Shown here in pieces: positions 27,010-36,930 of a DNA stretch of 64,000 nucleotides. The DNA is taken from assembly GCF_009299505.1 (NCBI RefSeq), contig NZ_WBSM01000002.1:124001-188000 (forward strand), read 5' to 3'. Below the pieces are notes generated by a model. The model worked only from the letters and a program-made list of their open reading frames with translations, ran no database searches and was not told where the DNA came from. Positions within the stretch are counted from its first letter, which is position 1, and each line of letters opens with the position of its first letter. The stretch is from Bifidobacterium ramosum (lineage in GTDB: Bacteria; Actinomycetota; Actinomycetes; Actinomycetales; Bifidobacteriaceae). The translations under genes were made by a program, and so were the position numbers.

Positions 27010-27204
27010 CTACTGCTCGAGGAAGATCTGCGGGGCCTTGGCGAAGTTGTTCGCGCAGTGTTCGCCGCAGAAGTAGTACGTCTTGCCGTTGTATTCGCGG
27101 GTGATCGCGTCCGCGGTCACGGCGACGGTCATGCCGCACACCGGATCGGTGGCGGTTTCGCCGTCGGTCGGCGCGGCGTGCATGTGCATGTGATGCATAT
27201 CCAT
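27010..27204 (-). other. Possible internal start giving a separate 64-residue YHS metal-binding protein
   Basis: Inside copA, AAGGAG lies six bases upstream of an in-frame ATG at 27204. Translation from there would give a 64-residue protein starting MDMHHMHMH and containing the whole YHS domain. The site is as good as the best SD-start pairs in the window. It is an inference; the same bases also encode DKEHPMD in the full protein. Confidence 0.35.
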
Positions 27205-29790
27205 GGGATGCTCCTTGTCGTTGGAATTGGTGGACATTGTACTGTCGGAACCGTGGGACTGGCCGTTCGGTTCCAAGTGCGTGAGTTCGGTGTGCTCGTC
27301 GATGATGACCTGCGGTTCGCGGGTGGACGTTGCGGTTGCGGTTTCGTCGGCGGTGGCGGCGATGCGTGTCGTATCGTCACCGTCTGCCGGCACCGCGACG
27401 TCACTGATCCGCACGCCATGCAGCCGGTTCGCGTTCAGCACCAGACACACCGAGCTCAACGCCATCGCCAGCCCCGCGATCATCGGGCTGAGCAGCCAGC
27501 CGGTGAATGGGTACAGCACGCCGGCCGCGACCGGGATGCCGATCACGTTGTAGCCGAACGCCCACGCCAGATTCTCACGAATGTTGCGCATCGTCGCGTT
27601 CGACAGGTTGATCGTCTTCAGTACACCGCGCAAATCGCCGTTCATCAGCGTCACGTCGGCCGACTGCATCGCCACGTCGGTGCCGGTGCCGATCGCGATG
27701 CCGAGATCGGCCTGCGCGAGCGCGGGTGCGTCGTTGATGCCGTCGCCGACCATCGCGATCAGACCGTCCGGTACATTGCCGATCGTCGGCGACGGTGCAG
27801 TTGCGGACGTTGCGGCTGCGGTTTTATCCGTACGGACGGCGTGCGTATCGTGCGTCAGATCGCGTGCGGCCTGCAACTGGCGGATCCAGTATGCCTTGCC
27901 GTCCGGCTTGACCTGCGCGATCACCGTGTCGATACCGACCTCGCGGGCGATGCGCACGGCGACCTCGGCGCGGTCGCCGGACAGCATCACCGTGCGGACG
28001 CCGGCCGCACGCAGCGCGGCCACTGCCTCACGCGAGCCTTCTTTGACCGGATCATGCTCGTAGCTGGGTGCCGCGCCGCCCGTCGTATCCGCATCCACCA
28101 CGCCGCGCGTGATCGTGCCGGTCTTGTCGAACACGACCGTGCGAATGTCGTGCGCCTGTTCCAACGCCTTCGCCGACGTGACCAGCACGCCGTTCGTTGC
28201 ACCCAGACCCATCGCAGCAGTCACCGACAGCGGTGTTGCCAATCCCAGCGCGCACGGGCAGGCGATGATGAGCACGCTCACCGCCGTCACCAATGCATGC
28301 GCCAGCCGTGGTTCAGGTCCGATCGCCAGCCAGATCGCGAACGTCCATACCGCTACGATCATCACCGCCGGCACGAAAATGCGGGCGATCTTGTCCGCCA
28401 GCTTCTGCACCGGCGCCTTCGTGGCCTGTGCGCGTGAAACCATCGCGATGATCTGTGCCAGCACCGTCTCGCCGCCCACCTGCGTGGCGCGCATCAGCAG
28501 ATCGCCCTTGAGCAGCACCGTCGCGCCGGTCAAGGACCGCGCGGCTGGACTGGTGCTGTCGTTTGCGCTGCCGTCGTGATCGGCTGCGTGCGTATCCGCG
28601 GTTTTGACGACCGGCTTCGATTCGCCGGTGATCATCGACTCGTCCACGGTCGCTTCGCCGTCGACGATCTCGCCGTCGACCGGAATGCGCTCGCCGGCGT
28701 GGACGACCAGCAGGTCGCCGGTCTTCACATCGTCGATAGTGATATCGCGAACGTTTGCGTCGTGGTACCAATCTGTGTGCTCGGCATCGGCGTTTGCCGT
28801 CAGGATATGCGCGGTGCGCGGGCGCAGCTTGATCAGCGACTGCACGGCTTTGCCGGTGCCCTCGCGGGCCTTTGTTTCGAGCAGACGACCGACCAGCACC
28901 AGCGTGATCACCACGCCTACCGATTCGAAATACGGTTCACGCGAACCTTCCGGGAACAGCGACGACATCACGCACAGCGCAAGGCTGTACACGTAGGCGG
29001 CGGTCGTGCCAAGCGTGACCAGCGAGTTCATGTCGGGCGCGCGGTGGATAAGCGCCGGCCAGCCGACGCGGTGAATCGGCGCGCCACAGTAGAACATAAC
29101 CGGGGTGACGAGCAGCGCCTGCAGCCACGGGTTCATCAGCCACATCGGCACGATGGCGTGGCCGCCGGGTAGCAGCATGAGCATCATCGGCGCGAACACC
29201 GGCAGCGTCAGCACGGTGCCGATGATGACGAGTCTGGTGAGCTGGCGAATCTCCTTGGTACGCTCCTCGGATTCGCGGCGTTCCGCTGTCAGCGCGTCGG
29301 TCGGGGATGCCGGGGTGGTGCTTGCTGTTGCCGCTGATGTCGTTGCTGCCGCTGGGCGTGCTGTCGTCGTGCCCGCACTGCCAACGTTTGCCGTTTCACT
29401 GCCGCCGTCACCGGTCACCCGCAGCAGCCCATGCACCATATTCATACCGCAGGCGAACGGATACTCACCGGCCGGCAGTGCGGGCAGCTGCACGTCGGTA
29501 CGCACGTTGCCGGGGAGCATCGCGTCGAGCGCGAGGTCGCCGAACACGACATGCGACGTGCATTCGCCGGTTTCCTGCCGGTCAAAGGTGAGCGTGATCG
29601 GCGTGCCGGCCTGCATCTCGATTACGGCGGGGGAGTAGCCGCCCTTGACGGTGATCGTGGCGGTCTGCATGCCGTCCGTCAACGTGCCGGCGGTGCCCTG
29701 CTGCGGCGCGAAGAAGAACCGTATGATCAGCCATGTCAATGCGGCGGCCGCCAGCACCGCGGCCGCGATGAGAAAGATGTTTGGTTCCAT
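27010..29790 (-). CDS. copA: Copper-exporting P1B-type ATPase with N-terminal cupredoxin and C-terminal YHS domains
   Basis: A 926-residue copper pump. Residues 5-25 are a membrane anchor, followed by a cupredoxin-like domain (about 40-130) with candidate copper ligands in CTSHVVF and ACGMNMVHG. After a low-complexity linker comes the ATPase core: TGESKP (about 386), the membrane metal motif ACPCALGLATP (about 508), DKTGTI (about 556) and GDGINDAPALAQ (about 683). The end is a YHS domain (DPVCGMTV ... YFCGEHC) behind an MHHMHMH stretch. There is no HMA domain at the N-terminus, the usual regulatory domain of CopA. It is divergent from csoR with a shared CsoR operator, which supports copper as the substrate. 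Confidence 0.92.
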   Translation of the reverse strand: MEPNIFLIAAAVLAAAALTWLIIRFFFAPQQGTAGTLTDGMQTATITVKGGYSPAVIEMQAGTPITLTFDRQETGECTSHVVFGDLALDAMLPGNVRTDVQLPALPAGEYPFACGMNMVHGLLRVTGDGGSETANVGSAGTTTARPAAATTSAATASTTPASPTDALTAERRESEERTKEIRQLTRLVIIGTVLTLPVFAPMMLMLLPGGHAIVPMWLMNPWLQALLVTPVMFYCGAPIHRVGWPALIHRAPDMNSLVTLGTTAAYVYSLALCVMSSLFPEGSREPYFESVGVVITLVLVGRLLETKAREGTGKAVQSLIKLRPRTAHILTANADAEHTDWYHDANVRDITIDDVKTGDLLVVHAGERIPVDGEIVDGEATVDESMITGESKPVVKTADTHAADHDGSANDSTSPAARSLTGATVLLKGDLLMRATQVGGETVLAQIIAMVSRAQATKAPVQKLADKIARIFVPAVMIVAVWTFAIWLAIGPEPRLAHALVTAVSVLIIACPCALGLATPLSVTAAMGLGATNGVLVTSAKALEQAHDIRTVVFDKTGTITRGVVDADTTGGAAPSYEHDPVKEGSREAVAALRAAGVRTVMLSGDRAEVAVRIAREVGIDTVIAQVKPDGKAYWIRQLQAARDLTHDTHAVRTDKTAAATSATAPSPTIGNVPDGLIAMVGDGINDAPALAQADLGIAIGTGTDVAMQSADVTLMNGDLRGVLKTINLSNATMRNIRENLAWAFGYNVIGIPVAAGVLYPFTGWLLSPMIAGLAMALSSVCLVLNANRLHGVRISDVAVPADGDDTTRIAATADETATATSTREPQVIIDEHTELTHLEPNGQSHGSDSTMSTNSNDKEHPMDMHHMHMHAAPTDGETATDPVCGMTVAVTADAITREYNGKTYYFCGEHCANNFAKAPQIFLEQ

Positions 29791-29851
29791 GACCTGCTCC
29801 TTCTGCCGGTTTCCTCTCTGTATCGTATCGCCGTGTACTAGAGTATACCCA

Positions 29852-29868
29852 ATACCCCTATGGGGTAT
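29852..29868. promoter_or_regulatory. CsoR operator between copA and csoR
   Basis: ATACCCC-TAT-GGGGTAT is a C4/G4-cored inverted repeat like known CsoR sites. It overlaps TATAAT (29866-29871) of the csoR promoter. On the other strand TATACT (29848-29843) is a candidate copA -10, so one site can control both genes. Confidence 0.75.
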
Positions 29869-29923
29869 AATGGGTGTCGTGGTTCAGCTCATGGGTGAAT
29901 CGTCTGATCGATGGGAGGTTGCG

Positions 29924-30205
29924 ATGCATGGATATGACGAGGACAAGGCCAAGGTGGTCGCGCGGCTGAGGCGCATCGAGGGGCAGATTCGCGCCGTGAC
30001 GCAGATGGTCGAGGATGATCGGTACTGCATCGACGTGCTCACGCAGATCTCCGCGGCGAATTCGGCGCTCAAATCGGTGGCGTTGCTGCTGCTGGACGAT
30101 CATCTAAGCCACTGTGTGCGGCGGGCGTCGATCGACGGCGGCGAGGTCGCGGACGAGAAGCTGCGGGAGGCGTCGGCCGCGATCGCGCGACTGGTGAAGT
30201 CGTAG
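29924..30205 (+). CDS. csoR: Copper-sensing repressor CsoR
   Basis: A 93-residue all-helical repressor of the CsoR/RcnR family. The Cu(I) ligands are visible as the Cys in DDRYCIDVL and His plus Cys in DDHLSHCV. RLRRIEGQIRAV is the DNA-contact start typical of the family. I take the ATG at 29924 (SD GGGAGG) rather than upstream codons that overlap the operator. Binding of Cu(I) should release it from the site at 29852 and derepress itself and copA. Confidence 0.93.
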   Translation: MHGYDEDKAKVVARLRRIEGQIRAVTQMVEDDRYCIDVLTQISAANSALKSVALLLLDDHLSHCVRRASIDGGEVADEKLREASAAIARLVKS

Positions 30206-30300
30206 GGGCTGCATGGCTTCCGGCGGTGTCGTACGCGGCTGATGACCGCTTGCGACACGCGTGCAGGGCATCGTCCATGCCGTACGTTTCACTAGAACAT

Positions 30301-31656
30301 ATGTTCGACAATGTGATGACGGTGGCCGTGGTGATCGCGGTGATGATCGTGGCGGCGGCGTTGGGGCTGGCCGCAGGGTTCCTGCTGGGCAAGTCGCGCG
30401 GGCAGGAGATGGCCCGCGGCGCGCGGACGGGCGAGCTGGAGGCGGCGCGGGCGGATGGTGATGCGGCCCGCGCCCAAGTGGTGCAGCTGACCGCGCAGGC
30501 GGCAGAACTGCGTGGTCAGATCGAGGGGCTTGGCCAGCAGCTGTCCTTCGCCAAATCGCAGTTGGCACAGGCCCAGCAGGCCGAGCAGATCCGCATCCAA
30601 CACGAACGGGACAAGGCCGCCGCCGAGGCGGAACGCAAGCGTGCGGAGCAATCCGCTTCGCTGGAGGAGCAGAGCAAGGTGCTGTCCGCATTGGCACCCG
30701 TGCAGAAGAACCTCGACGCGTTGCAGCAGAAGGTCTCGCAGATCGAAGAAGGGCGCAAGCGCGAGATGGGCGCATTGGGGGAGCAGCTCAAAGGCCTCGG
30801 CGAGCAGCAGGCGCGGTTGGATCGCGAGACCAGCTCGCTGTCGGCCGCACTGCGCAACAACAAGGTGCGTGGCGCATGGGGCGAGGCGCAGCTACGTAAC
30901 ATCGTGGAGTCGGCGGGGCTGCTGGAGCATGTCGATTTCGACACGCAGGTGGTGGTGACCGGCACGGACGGGCGCATCCAGCGACCGGACATGATCGTGC
31001 ATCTGCCGGGCGGCAAGACGATTCCGATCGATGCGAAAGTGCCGTATGCGGACTACCAGCGGGCATGCGAGATCCCGGAGACCGCGTCGCCCGAAGAGCT
31101 GGACCGGCGCGCCGATCTGCTGCGGGCACATGCCAAGGCGTTGCGTGACCATGTGAAGACCCTGGGCGACAAGGCATATTGGAACGCATTCGACATCGCC
31201 CCGGATTTCGTGGTTGCCTTCATTCCGAACGAGGCGCTGCTGCAGGCGGCCCTCGAGGCCGATCCGACGCTGATGGACGACGCGTTCGCTCGCAAGGTGG
31301 CGCTGACGTCGCCGGTGACGTTGTGGGCGGTGCTCAAGTCGGTGGCTTACGCGTGGCAGCAGCAAAGCCTGACCGATGACGCGAAGAGGCTGTTCGATCT
31401 GTCCCGCGAGCTGTACGAGCGGTTCGCGGTACTGGGCGAGCGTGCCACCAAACTGGGCACGGCCATCACCAAAACGGTGGGCGCCTACAACCAGTTCGCC
31501 ACATCGCTGGAATCGCGGGTGCTCGTCACCGCGCGCAAACTGCAGAAGATCGACGGCAGCAAGATCATCGAACCGGTTGACATCATCGATTCCGGCAAGG
31601 CCGATATCCGAGAGCTCACCGCGCCGGAAATCCAGCCCGACGACAACGCCGATTGA
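30301..31656 (+). CDS. rmuC: RmuC-family DNA recombination protein
   Basis: About 451 residues: one N-terminal membrane segment (MTVAVVIAVMIVAAALGLAAGFLLG), a long Ala/Gln/Glu coiled coil (about 30-170), and the RmuC domain (NNKVRGAWGEAQLRNIVESAGLLEHVDF, RPDMIVHLPGGKTIPIDAKVPYADY). The family limits DNA inversion and contains a restriction-endonuclease-like fold; the D-x-K of IPIDAKVPY may be part of it. The start is uncertain (30277, 30301 or 30316), as no SD is clear. Genes after it run in the same direction. Confidence 0.88.
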   Translation: MFDNVMTVAVVIAVMIVAAALGLAAGFLLGKSRGQEMARGARTGELEAARADGDAARAQVVQLTAQAAELRGQIEGLGQQLSFAKSQLAQAQQAEQIRIQHERDKAAAEAERKRAEQSASLEEQSKVLSALAPVQKNLDALQQKVSQIEEGRKREMGALGEQLKGLGEQQARLDRETSSLSAALRNNKVRGAWGEAQLRNIVESAGLLEHVDFDTQVVVTGTDGRIQRPDMIVHLPGGKTIPIDAKVPYADYQRACEIPETASPEELDRRADLLRAHAKALRDHVKTLGDKAYWNAFDIAPDFVVAFIPNEALLQAALEADPTLMDDAFARKVALTSPVTLWAVLKSVAYAWQQQSLTDDAKRLFDLSRELYERFAVLGERATKLGTAITKTVGAYNQFATSLESRVLVTARKLQKIDGSKIIEPVDIIDSGKADIRELTAPEIQPDDNAD

Positions 31657-31669
31657 CGGCACGAGACGA

Positions 31670-31682
31670 TAGGCTAACAACC
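31670..31682 (+). promoter_or_regulatory. Leaderless promoter candidate of the PRTase-like gene
   Basis: TAGGCT is placed exactly 7 nt before the ATG and there is no SD. Confidence 0.35.
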
Positions 31683-32339
31683 ATGACCGAAGAGAAATCC
31701 TTCCGCAAGACAGGCGTTTCCGTTGCCGCCGGCGGCGCGTCCGCCGCGTCCGATGCCGAGACGCCGTTCGCGCTGCTCGACCCCCGCGACCAGCTCAAGC
31801 AGCTGCTGAAGACCGAACTGGCCGGTCGTCCGTTCTGCGAGCTGTCGGATGTGACGTTCGACCATCGCGGTGCCGCCATCGTCGGCCATATCCTGCTCGA
31901 CACCTTGGAAGAGCAAGGCTATTCGGTCGACGATTTCGACGCGGTCGGTGCATTGACGGCGGCCGCCGTGCCGCTGGTGTCGGCGATGATCCTCGCCGCC
32001 GCCTCGCGTGGCGAGGATCTGGACGGATTCGTGATGGACTTCGTGTATCCGTCGATCAAGGGTCCGTCGATCAAGGGCAAGCGCGTGATCCTGCTGGATT
32101 CATGGCTGTCGGAGAAATCCTATGTGCAGACCTCGTCGCTGGTCACCTTGCGTAACGGCAACGAATTGAGTCTTGATTTCGGCGTCGTGGAGCATGAAGG
32201 CGCCGAAGTGGTGGCCATCGCCTCGCTGATCGGCGGCGTCGACATGGATCAGCCGACCATCAAGGTCGTCAACCCGGTCGACGACGGTGTTCACGAACTG
32301 CCGTTCGTCGAGGTCTACCACGAATCCGAACTGCGCTGA
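31683..32339 (+). CDS. Phosphoribosyltransferase-fold protein with degenerate PRPP loop
   Basis: A 218-residue protein that resembles orotate phosphoribosyltransferases along its length (LKTELAGRPFCELSDVTFDHRGAAIVGHILLDTL, VDDFDAVGALTAAAVPLVSAMILAAASRG). The PRPP motif of the family, normally VxxxDDxxTTGxT, reads VILLDSWLSEKSYVQTSSL, so the second acidic residue and the Thr-Gly are lost. It may not bind PRPP in the usual way, and a role in regulation or another reaction is possible. It starts 27 bp after rmuC. Confidence 0.65.
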   Translation: MTEEKSFRKTGVSVAAGGASAASDAETPFALLDPRDQLKQLLKTELAGRPFCELSDVTFDHRGAAIVGHILLDTLEEQGYSVDDFDAVGALTAAAVPLVSAMILAAASRGEDLDGFVMDFVYPSIKGPSIKGKRVILLDSWLSEKSYVQTSSLVTLRNGNELSLDFGVVEHEGAEVVAIASLIGGVDMDQPTIKVVNPVDDGVHELPFVEVYHESELR

Positions 32340-32355
32340 CCGATGCCAACATTCG

Positions 32356-32398
32356 GCTTCCCTGGCAGGGGAGCGTTACGCAGCGACTGAGGGAGTTC
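32356..32398. repeat. Repeat-like hairpin providing the SD of the methyltransferase gene
   Basis: GCTTCCCT-GGC-AGGGGAGC followed by GCAGCGACTGAGGGAGTT resembles the element at 57599-57647 (GCTCCCCC-TTCT-AGGGGGAGC then AGCTGACTGAGGGGGTT). The GAGGGAG part lies at SD distance from the ATG at 32400. Confidence 0.5.
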
Positions 32399-32399
32399 A

Positions 32400-33281
32400 A
32401 TGCATACGCCCAATCCCGTTTCGTTAGCAGCCAAGATGTCCGGCGAACCGTCCTTCCGCGAGGTCGGCGTCGGACCGTGGGCTGAGGTCCATCCCGATGA
32501 GCCGCGCCCCGACGATCCGGCATCCCCGAACTTCGACGCAAGATTTGACCCGCAGCTGCTCGATGAGGGTGACCGCCGCAACGTGCTCGACCGGTACCGC
32601 TACTGGACGGTCAACGCCATCAAGGCCGACCTCGACGCACGTGGCCGTCACGATTTTGAAGTCGCCGTCGAAAACTGGACGCACGACTTCAACATCGGAT
32701 CCATGGTGCGCACCGCCAATGCGTTCACCGCGAACCGTGTCCACATCGTCGGCCCGCACAAATGGAACCGCAAGGGCGCGCTGATGACCGAACTGTACCA
32801 GCACGTCGAATACCACCCGTCCATCACCGAACTGATCGAGTGCTGGCATCACCGCATCGCCGGCGAAATCGCCTACGAACGTGCGCAGGCTAAGGCCGCC
32901 GCGATCAAGGCCCATACGATCGCATCGTCATGCGCGACCGGCACACCGCCGATCGACGATCGTGCAGTCGCCTCCGCCGCCGTAACCGCAGTGGCCGAAG
33001 CGACCGCCGACATCGCCCGTGCCGATGCGCGCATCCGCGAGCTTGAAGCCGCGCGCGTCATCGCACTCGACATCATTCCGGGCGCCGTGCCGATCGAAAC
33101 CTACCGGTTCCCGAAACGCTGTCTGCTGCTGTTCGGCGCGGAAGGTCCGGGCCTGAGCCGGAAAGCCCTCGATCTGGCCGACGACGTCGTCTACATATCC
33201 CAGTTCGGTTCCGTCCGGTCCATCAACGCCGGAGCCGCCGCAGCAGTCGCCATGCACAGCTACATCGCCCAGTACCGGTGA
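32400..33281 (+). CDS. SpoU/TrmH-family RNA 2'-O-methyltransferase
   Basis: A 293-residue SPOUT enzyme. Motif 1 is NIGSMVRTANAF, motif 2 is LLFGAEGPGLS and motif 3 is SVRSINAGAAAAVAMH, which together form the knotted SAM site. An insertion of about 60 Ala-rich residues (HTIASSCATGTPPIDDRAVA ...) lies between motifs 1 and 2. The rRNA or tRNA target cannot be told. The ATG at 32400 is preceded by GAGGGAG, part of a repeat-like element. The gene lies between the PRTase-like gene and gatC. Confidence 0.87.
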   Translation: MHTPNPVSLAAKMSGEPSFREVGVGPWAEVHPDEPRPDDPASPNFDARFDPQLLDEGDRRNVLDRYRYWTVNAIKADLDARGRHDFEVAVENWTHDFNIGSMVRTANAFTANRVHIVGPHKWNRKGALMTELYQHVEYHPSITELIECWHHRIAGEIAYERAQAKAAAIKAHTIASSCATGTPPIDDRAVASAAVTAVAEATADIARADARIRELEAARVIALDIIPGAVPIETYRFPKRCLLLFGAEGPGLSRKALDLADDVVYISQFGSVRSINAGAAAAVAMHSYIAQYR

Positions 33282-33341
33282 CACAGCGGTGCCGTCTGTG
33301 ACGCGATGAGACGGCGTAAGAGGCGTGTCACAAATGACTCG

Positions 33342-33354
33342 TATAGTAGGGCGC
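33342..33354 (+). promoter_or_regulatory. Leaderless promoter candidate of gatCAB
   Basis: TATAGT lies exactly 7 nt before the gatC ATG; no SD is present. Confidence 0.5.
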
Positions 33355-33654
33355 ATGCCTACATTCACACGCGAAGAAATCGAGCATTTGGGCGATCTCG
33401 CCCGAATCGCGCTCACCGATGAGGAAATCACCCGTCTGCAGGGCGAGTTGAACGTCATCGCCGACTCCATCAACAAGGTGCAGGAAGTCGCCTCCGACGA
33501 TGTGCCGCCGACCGCCAACCCGATCCCTCTGGAAGCCTACCTGCGTCCGGATGTGGCGGAGACGCCGCTCACGCAGGCCGAGGCCCTGTCGGGCGCTCCG
33601 AAGACCGAGGCCGGCATGTTCGTCGCGCCGCGCATTCTGGGAAGCGAGGAGTGA
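33355..33654 (+). CDS. gatC: Asp/Glu-tRNA amidotransferase subunit C
   Basis: A 99-residue subunit that wraps GatA and stabilises the GatCAB complex. It has [21 protein letters not shown] and the closing [16 protein letters not shown] found in the family. Start at 33355 is behind a -10-like TATAGT and lacks an SD. gatA starts 8 bp after its stop. Confidence 0.95.
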   Translation: MPTFTREEIEHLGDLARIALTDEEITRLQGELNVIADSINKVQEVASDDVPPTANPIPLEAYLRPDVAETPLTQAEALSGAPKTEAGMFVAPRILGSEE

Positions 33655-33662
33655 GAACCGTT

Positions 33663-35201
<1,539 letters not shown>

Positions 35202-35228
35202 GGCATCGGAAGAAAGAGAACAAGCACT

Positions 35229-36725
35229 ATGGCTGAAAAACTGATGAAGTACGCCGATGCCACCAAGAAGTACGATGTGGTCTTCGGCCTCGAAACGCAC
35301 GTCGAGCTGTGCACGAACACCAAGCTGTTCTGCCCGGCGCACATCGAGTTCGGCGGCGAGCCGAACACCCAGCTGACCCCGGTGAGCCTCGGCCTGCCGG
35401 GCAGCCTGCCGGTCGTCAACAAGACCGCCGTCGACTACGCGATCAAGCTGGGTCTCGCCCTGCACTGCGAGATCGCCGAGTGGAGCCAGTTCGCCCGCAA
35501 GAACTACTTCTACCCGGACATGCCGCGCGACTATCAGATCTCGCAGTACGACAAGCCAACCAACGGCAACGGCTACCTCGACGTCGAGCTTGAGGACGGC
35601 ACCGTCTTCCGCGTGCCGATCGAGCGCGCGCACATCGAGGACGACGCCGGCAAGAACACGCACGTCGGCGGTGCCGACGGCCGCATCGAAGGCGCCGACC
35701 ATTCGCTGGTCGACTACAACCGCGCCGGCGTGCCGCTGATCGAGATCGTCACCAAGCCGATCGAGGGCGCGGGCGACCGTGCCCCGGAGATCGCCGGTGC
35801 CTACATGCGCGCCATCCGCGACATCGTGCGCGCGCTCGGCATCTCCCACGCCCGCATGGAGCAGGGCAACATGCGTGCCGACGTGAACGTCTCGCTGCGT
35901 CCGTCCGCCGACGCCCCGTACGGCACGCGTTCCGAAACCAAGAACGTGAACTCGTTCCGCGGCATCGAAAAGACCATCCAGTACGAGATCCGCCGTCAGG
36001 CCGCCCGCCTCGACGAAGGCAAGGAGATCCTGCAGGAGACCCGCCACTGGGACGAAGCCACGCAGACCACGGCCGGCGGCCGCGTCAAGTCCGACGCGGA
36101 CGACTACCGCTACTTCCCGGACCCGGATCTCGTGATGCTGCACATCACCAAGGAGCACATCGCCGAGATCGAAGCGCAGATGCCGGAGATGCCTCGCGAA
36201 CGCCGCAATCGTCTCAAGGCCGAATGGAACCTGACCGACGTGCAGATGCGCGACATTATCAACGCCGACGCGCTCGACTTGATCGAAGACACGGTCAAGG
36301 CAGGCGCGACCGCCGCCGGCGCCCGCAAGTGGTGGCTGGGCGAGCTGAGCCGCGAGGCCAACGCCAAGGGCGTCTCGCTCGAGGAGCTGCCGGTCACCCC
36401 GGCCGACGTGGCCGAGGTCGAGAAGCTCATCGCTGATGGCAAGCTCAACGACAAGCTCGCCAAGCAGACCGTTGCCGGCGTGCTCGCCGGTGAGGGCACC
36501 CCGGACGAGGTCGTCAAGAAGCACGGCTACAAGATCGTCGAGGACACGGGCGCGATCGAGGCCGCCGTCGACGCGGCGTTCGCAGCCAACCCGGACGTCG
36601 TCGAGAAGCTCAAGAGCGGCAACATGAAGCCGATGGGCGTCATCATCGGCGCGGTGATGAAGGCGACGCGCGGCCAGGCCGACGCGAAGGCCGTCACCAA
36701 GATCGTGATGGGCAAGATCAAGTAG
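35229..36725 (+). CDS. gatB: Asp/Glu-tRNA amidotransferase subunit B
   Basis: A 498-residue kinase-amidotransferase subunit: cradle domain with [17 protein letters not shown], the [13 protein letters not shown] segment, RADVNVSLR, and the helical plus YqeY-like tRNA-binding tail ([20 protein letters not shown] ... [18 protein letters not shown]). It activates the side-chain carboxylate of mischarged tRNA. The SD AAGAAAGAG precedes the ATG. Two hairpins after the stop end the gatCAB operon. Confidence 0.96.
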   Translation: MAEKLMKYADATKKYDVVFGLETHVELCTNTKLFCPAHIEFGGEPNTQLTPVSLGLPGSLPVVNKTAVDYAIKLGLALHCEIAEWSQFARKNYFYPDMPRDYQISQYDKPTNGNGYLDVELEDGTVFRVPIERAHIEDDAGKNTHVGGADGRIEGADHSLVDYNRAGVPLIEIVTKPIEGAGDRAPEIAGAYMRAIRDIVRALGISHARMEQGNMRADVNVSLRPSADAPYGTRSETKNVNSFRGIEKTIQYEIRRQAARLDEGKEILQETRHWDEATQTTAGGRVKSDADDYRYFPDPDLVMLHITKEHIAEIEAQMPEMPRERRNRLKAEWNLTDVQMRDIINADALDLIEDTVKAGATAAGARKWWLGELSREANAKGVSLEELPVTPADVAEVEKLIADGKLNDKLAKQTVAGVLAGEGTPDEVVKKHGYKIVEDTGAIEAAVDAAFAANPDVVEKLKSGNMKPMGVIIGAVMKATRGQADAKAVTKIVMGKIK

Positions 36726-36734
36726 CGCACCCGA

Positions 36735-36760
36735 CGCCGTGTCACATTGCCGACACGGCG
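36735..36760. terminator. First hairpin after gatB
   Basis: CGCCGTGTC and GACACGGCG pair perfectly around an 8-nt loop, 10 bp after the stop. Confidence 0.5.
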
Positions 36761-36770
36761 CGGACCTACG

Positions 36771-36807
36771 CAAGGGCTCTCTCCGAACCAGTCGGAGGGA
36801 GCCCTTG
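36771..36807 (+). terminator. Second hairpin after gatB
   Basis: CAAGGGCTCTCTCCGA and TCGGAGGGAGCCCTTG form a 16-bp stem with one mismatch and a 5-nt loop. It is followed by TCGTAG rather than a T-run. Confidence 0.6.
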
Positions 36808-36930
36808 TCGTAGTCATACCGTGTTCGTACGGTCGGTGAACATCCGTCCCGTTGCTTCCCAGCGAACGGTCAGGCGGGTAGGATATCTTCTGTACCGACT
36901 TCTACCAGCGTATGTTGAGGGAATACACGA

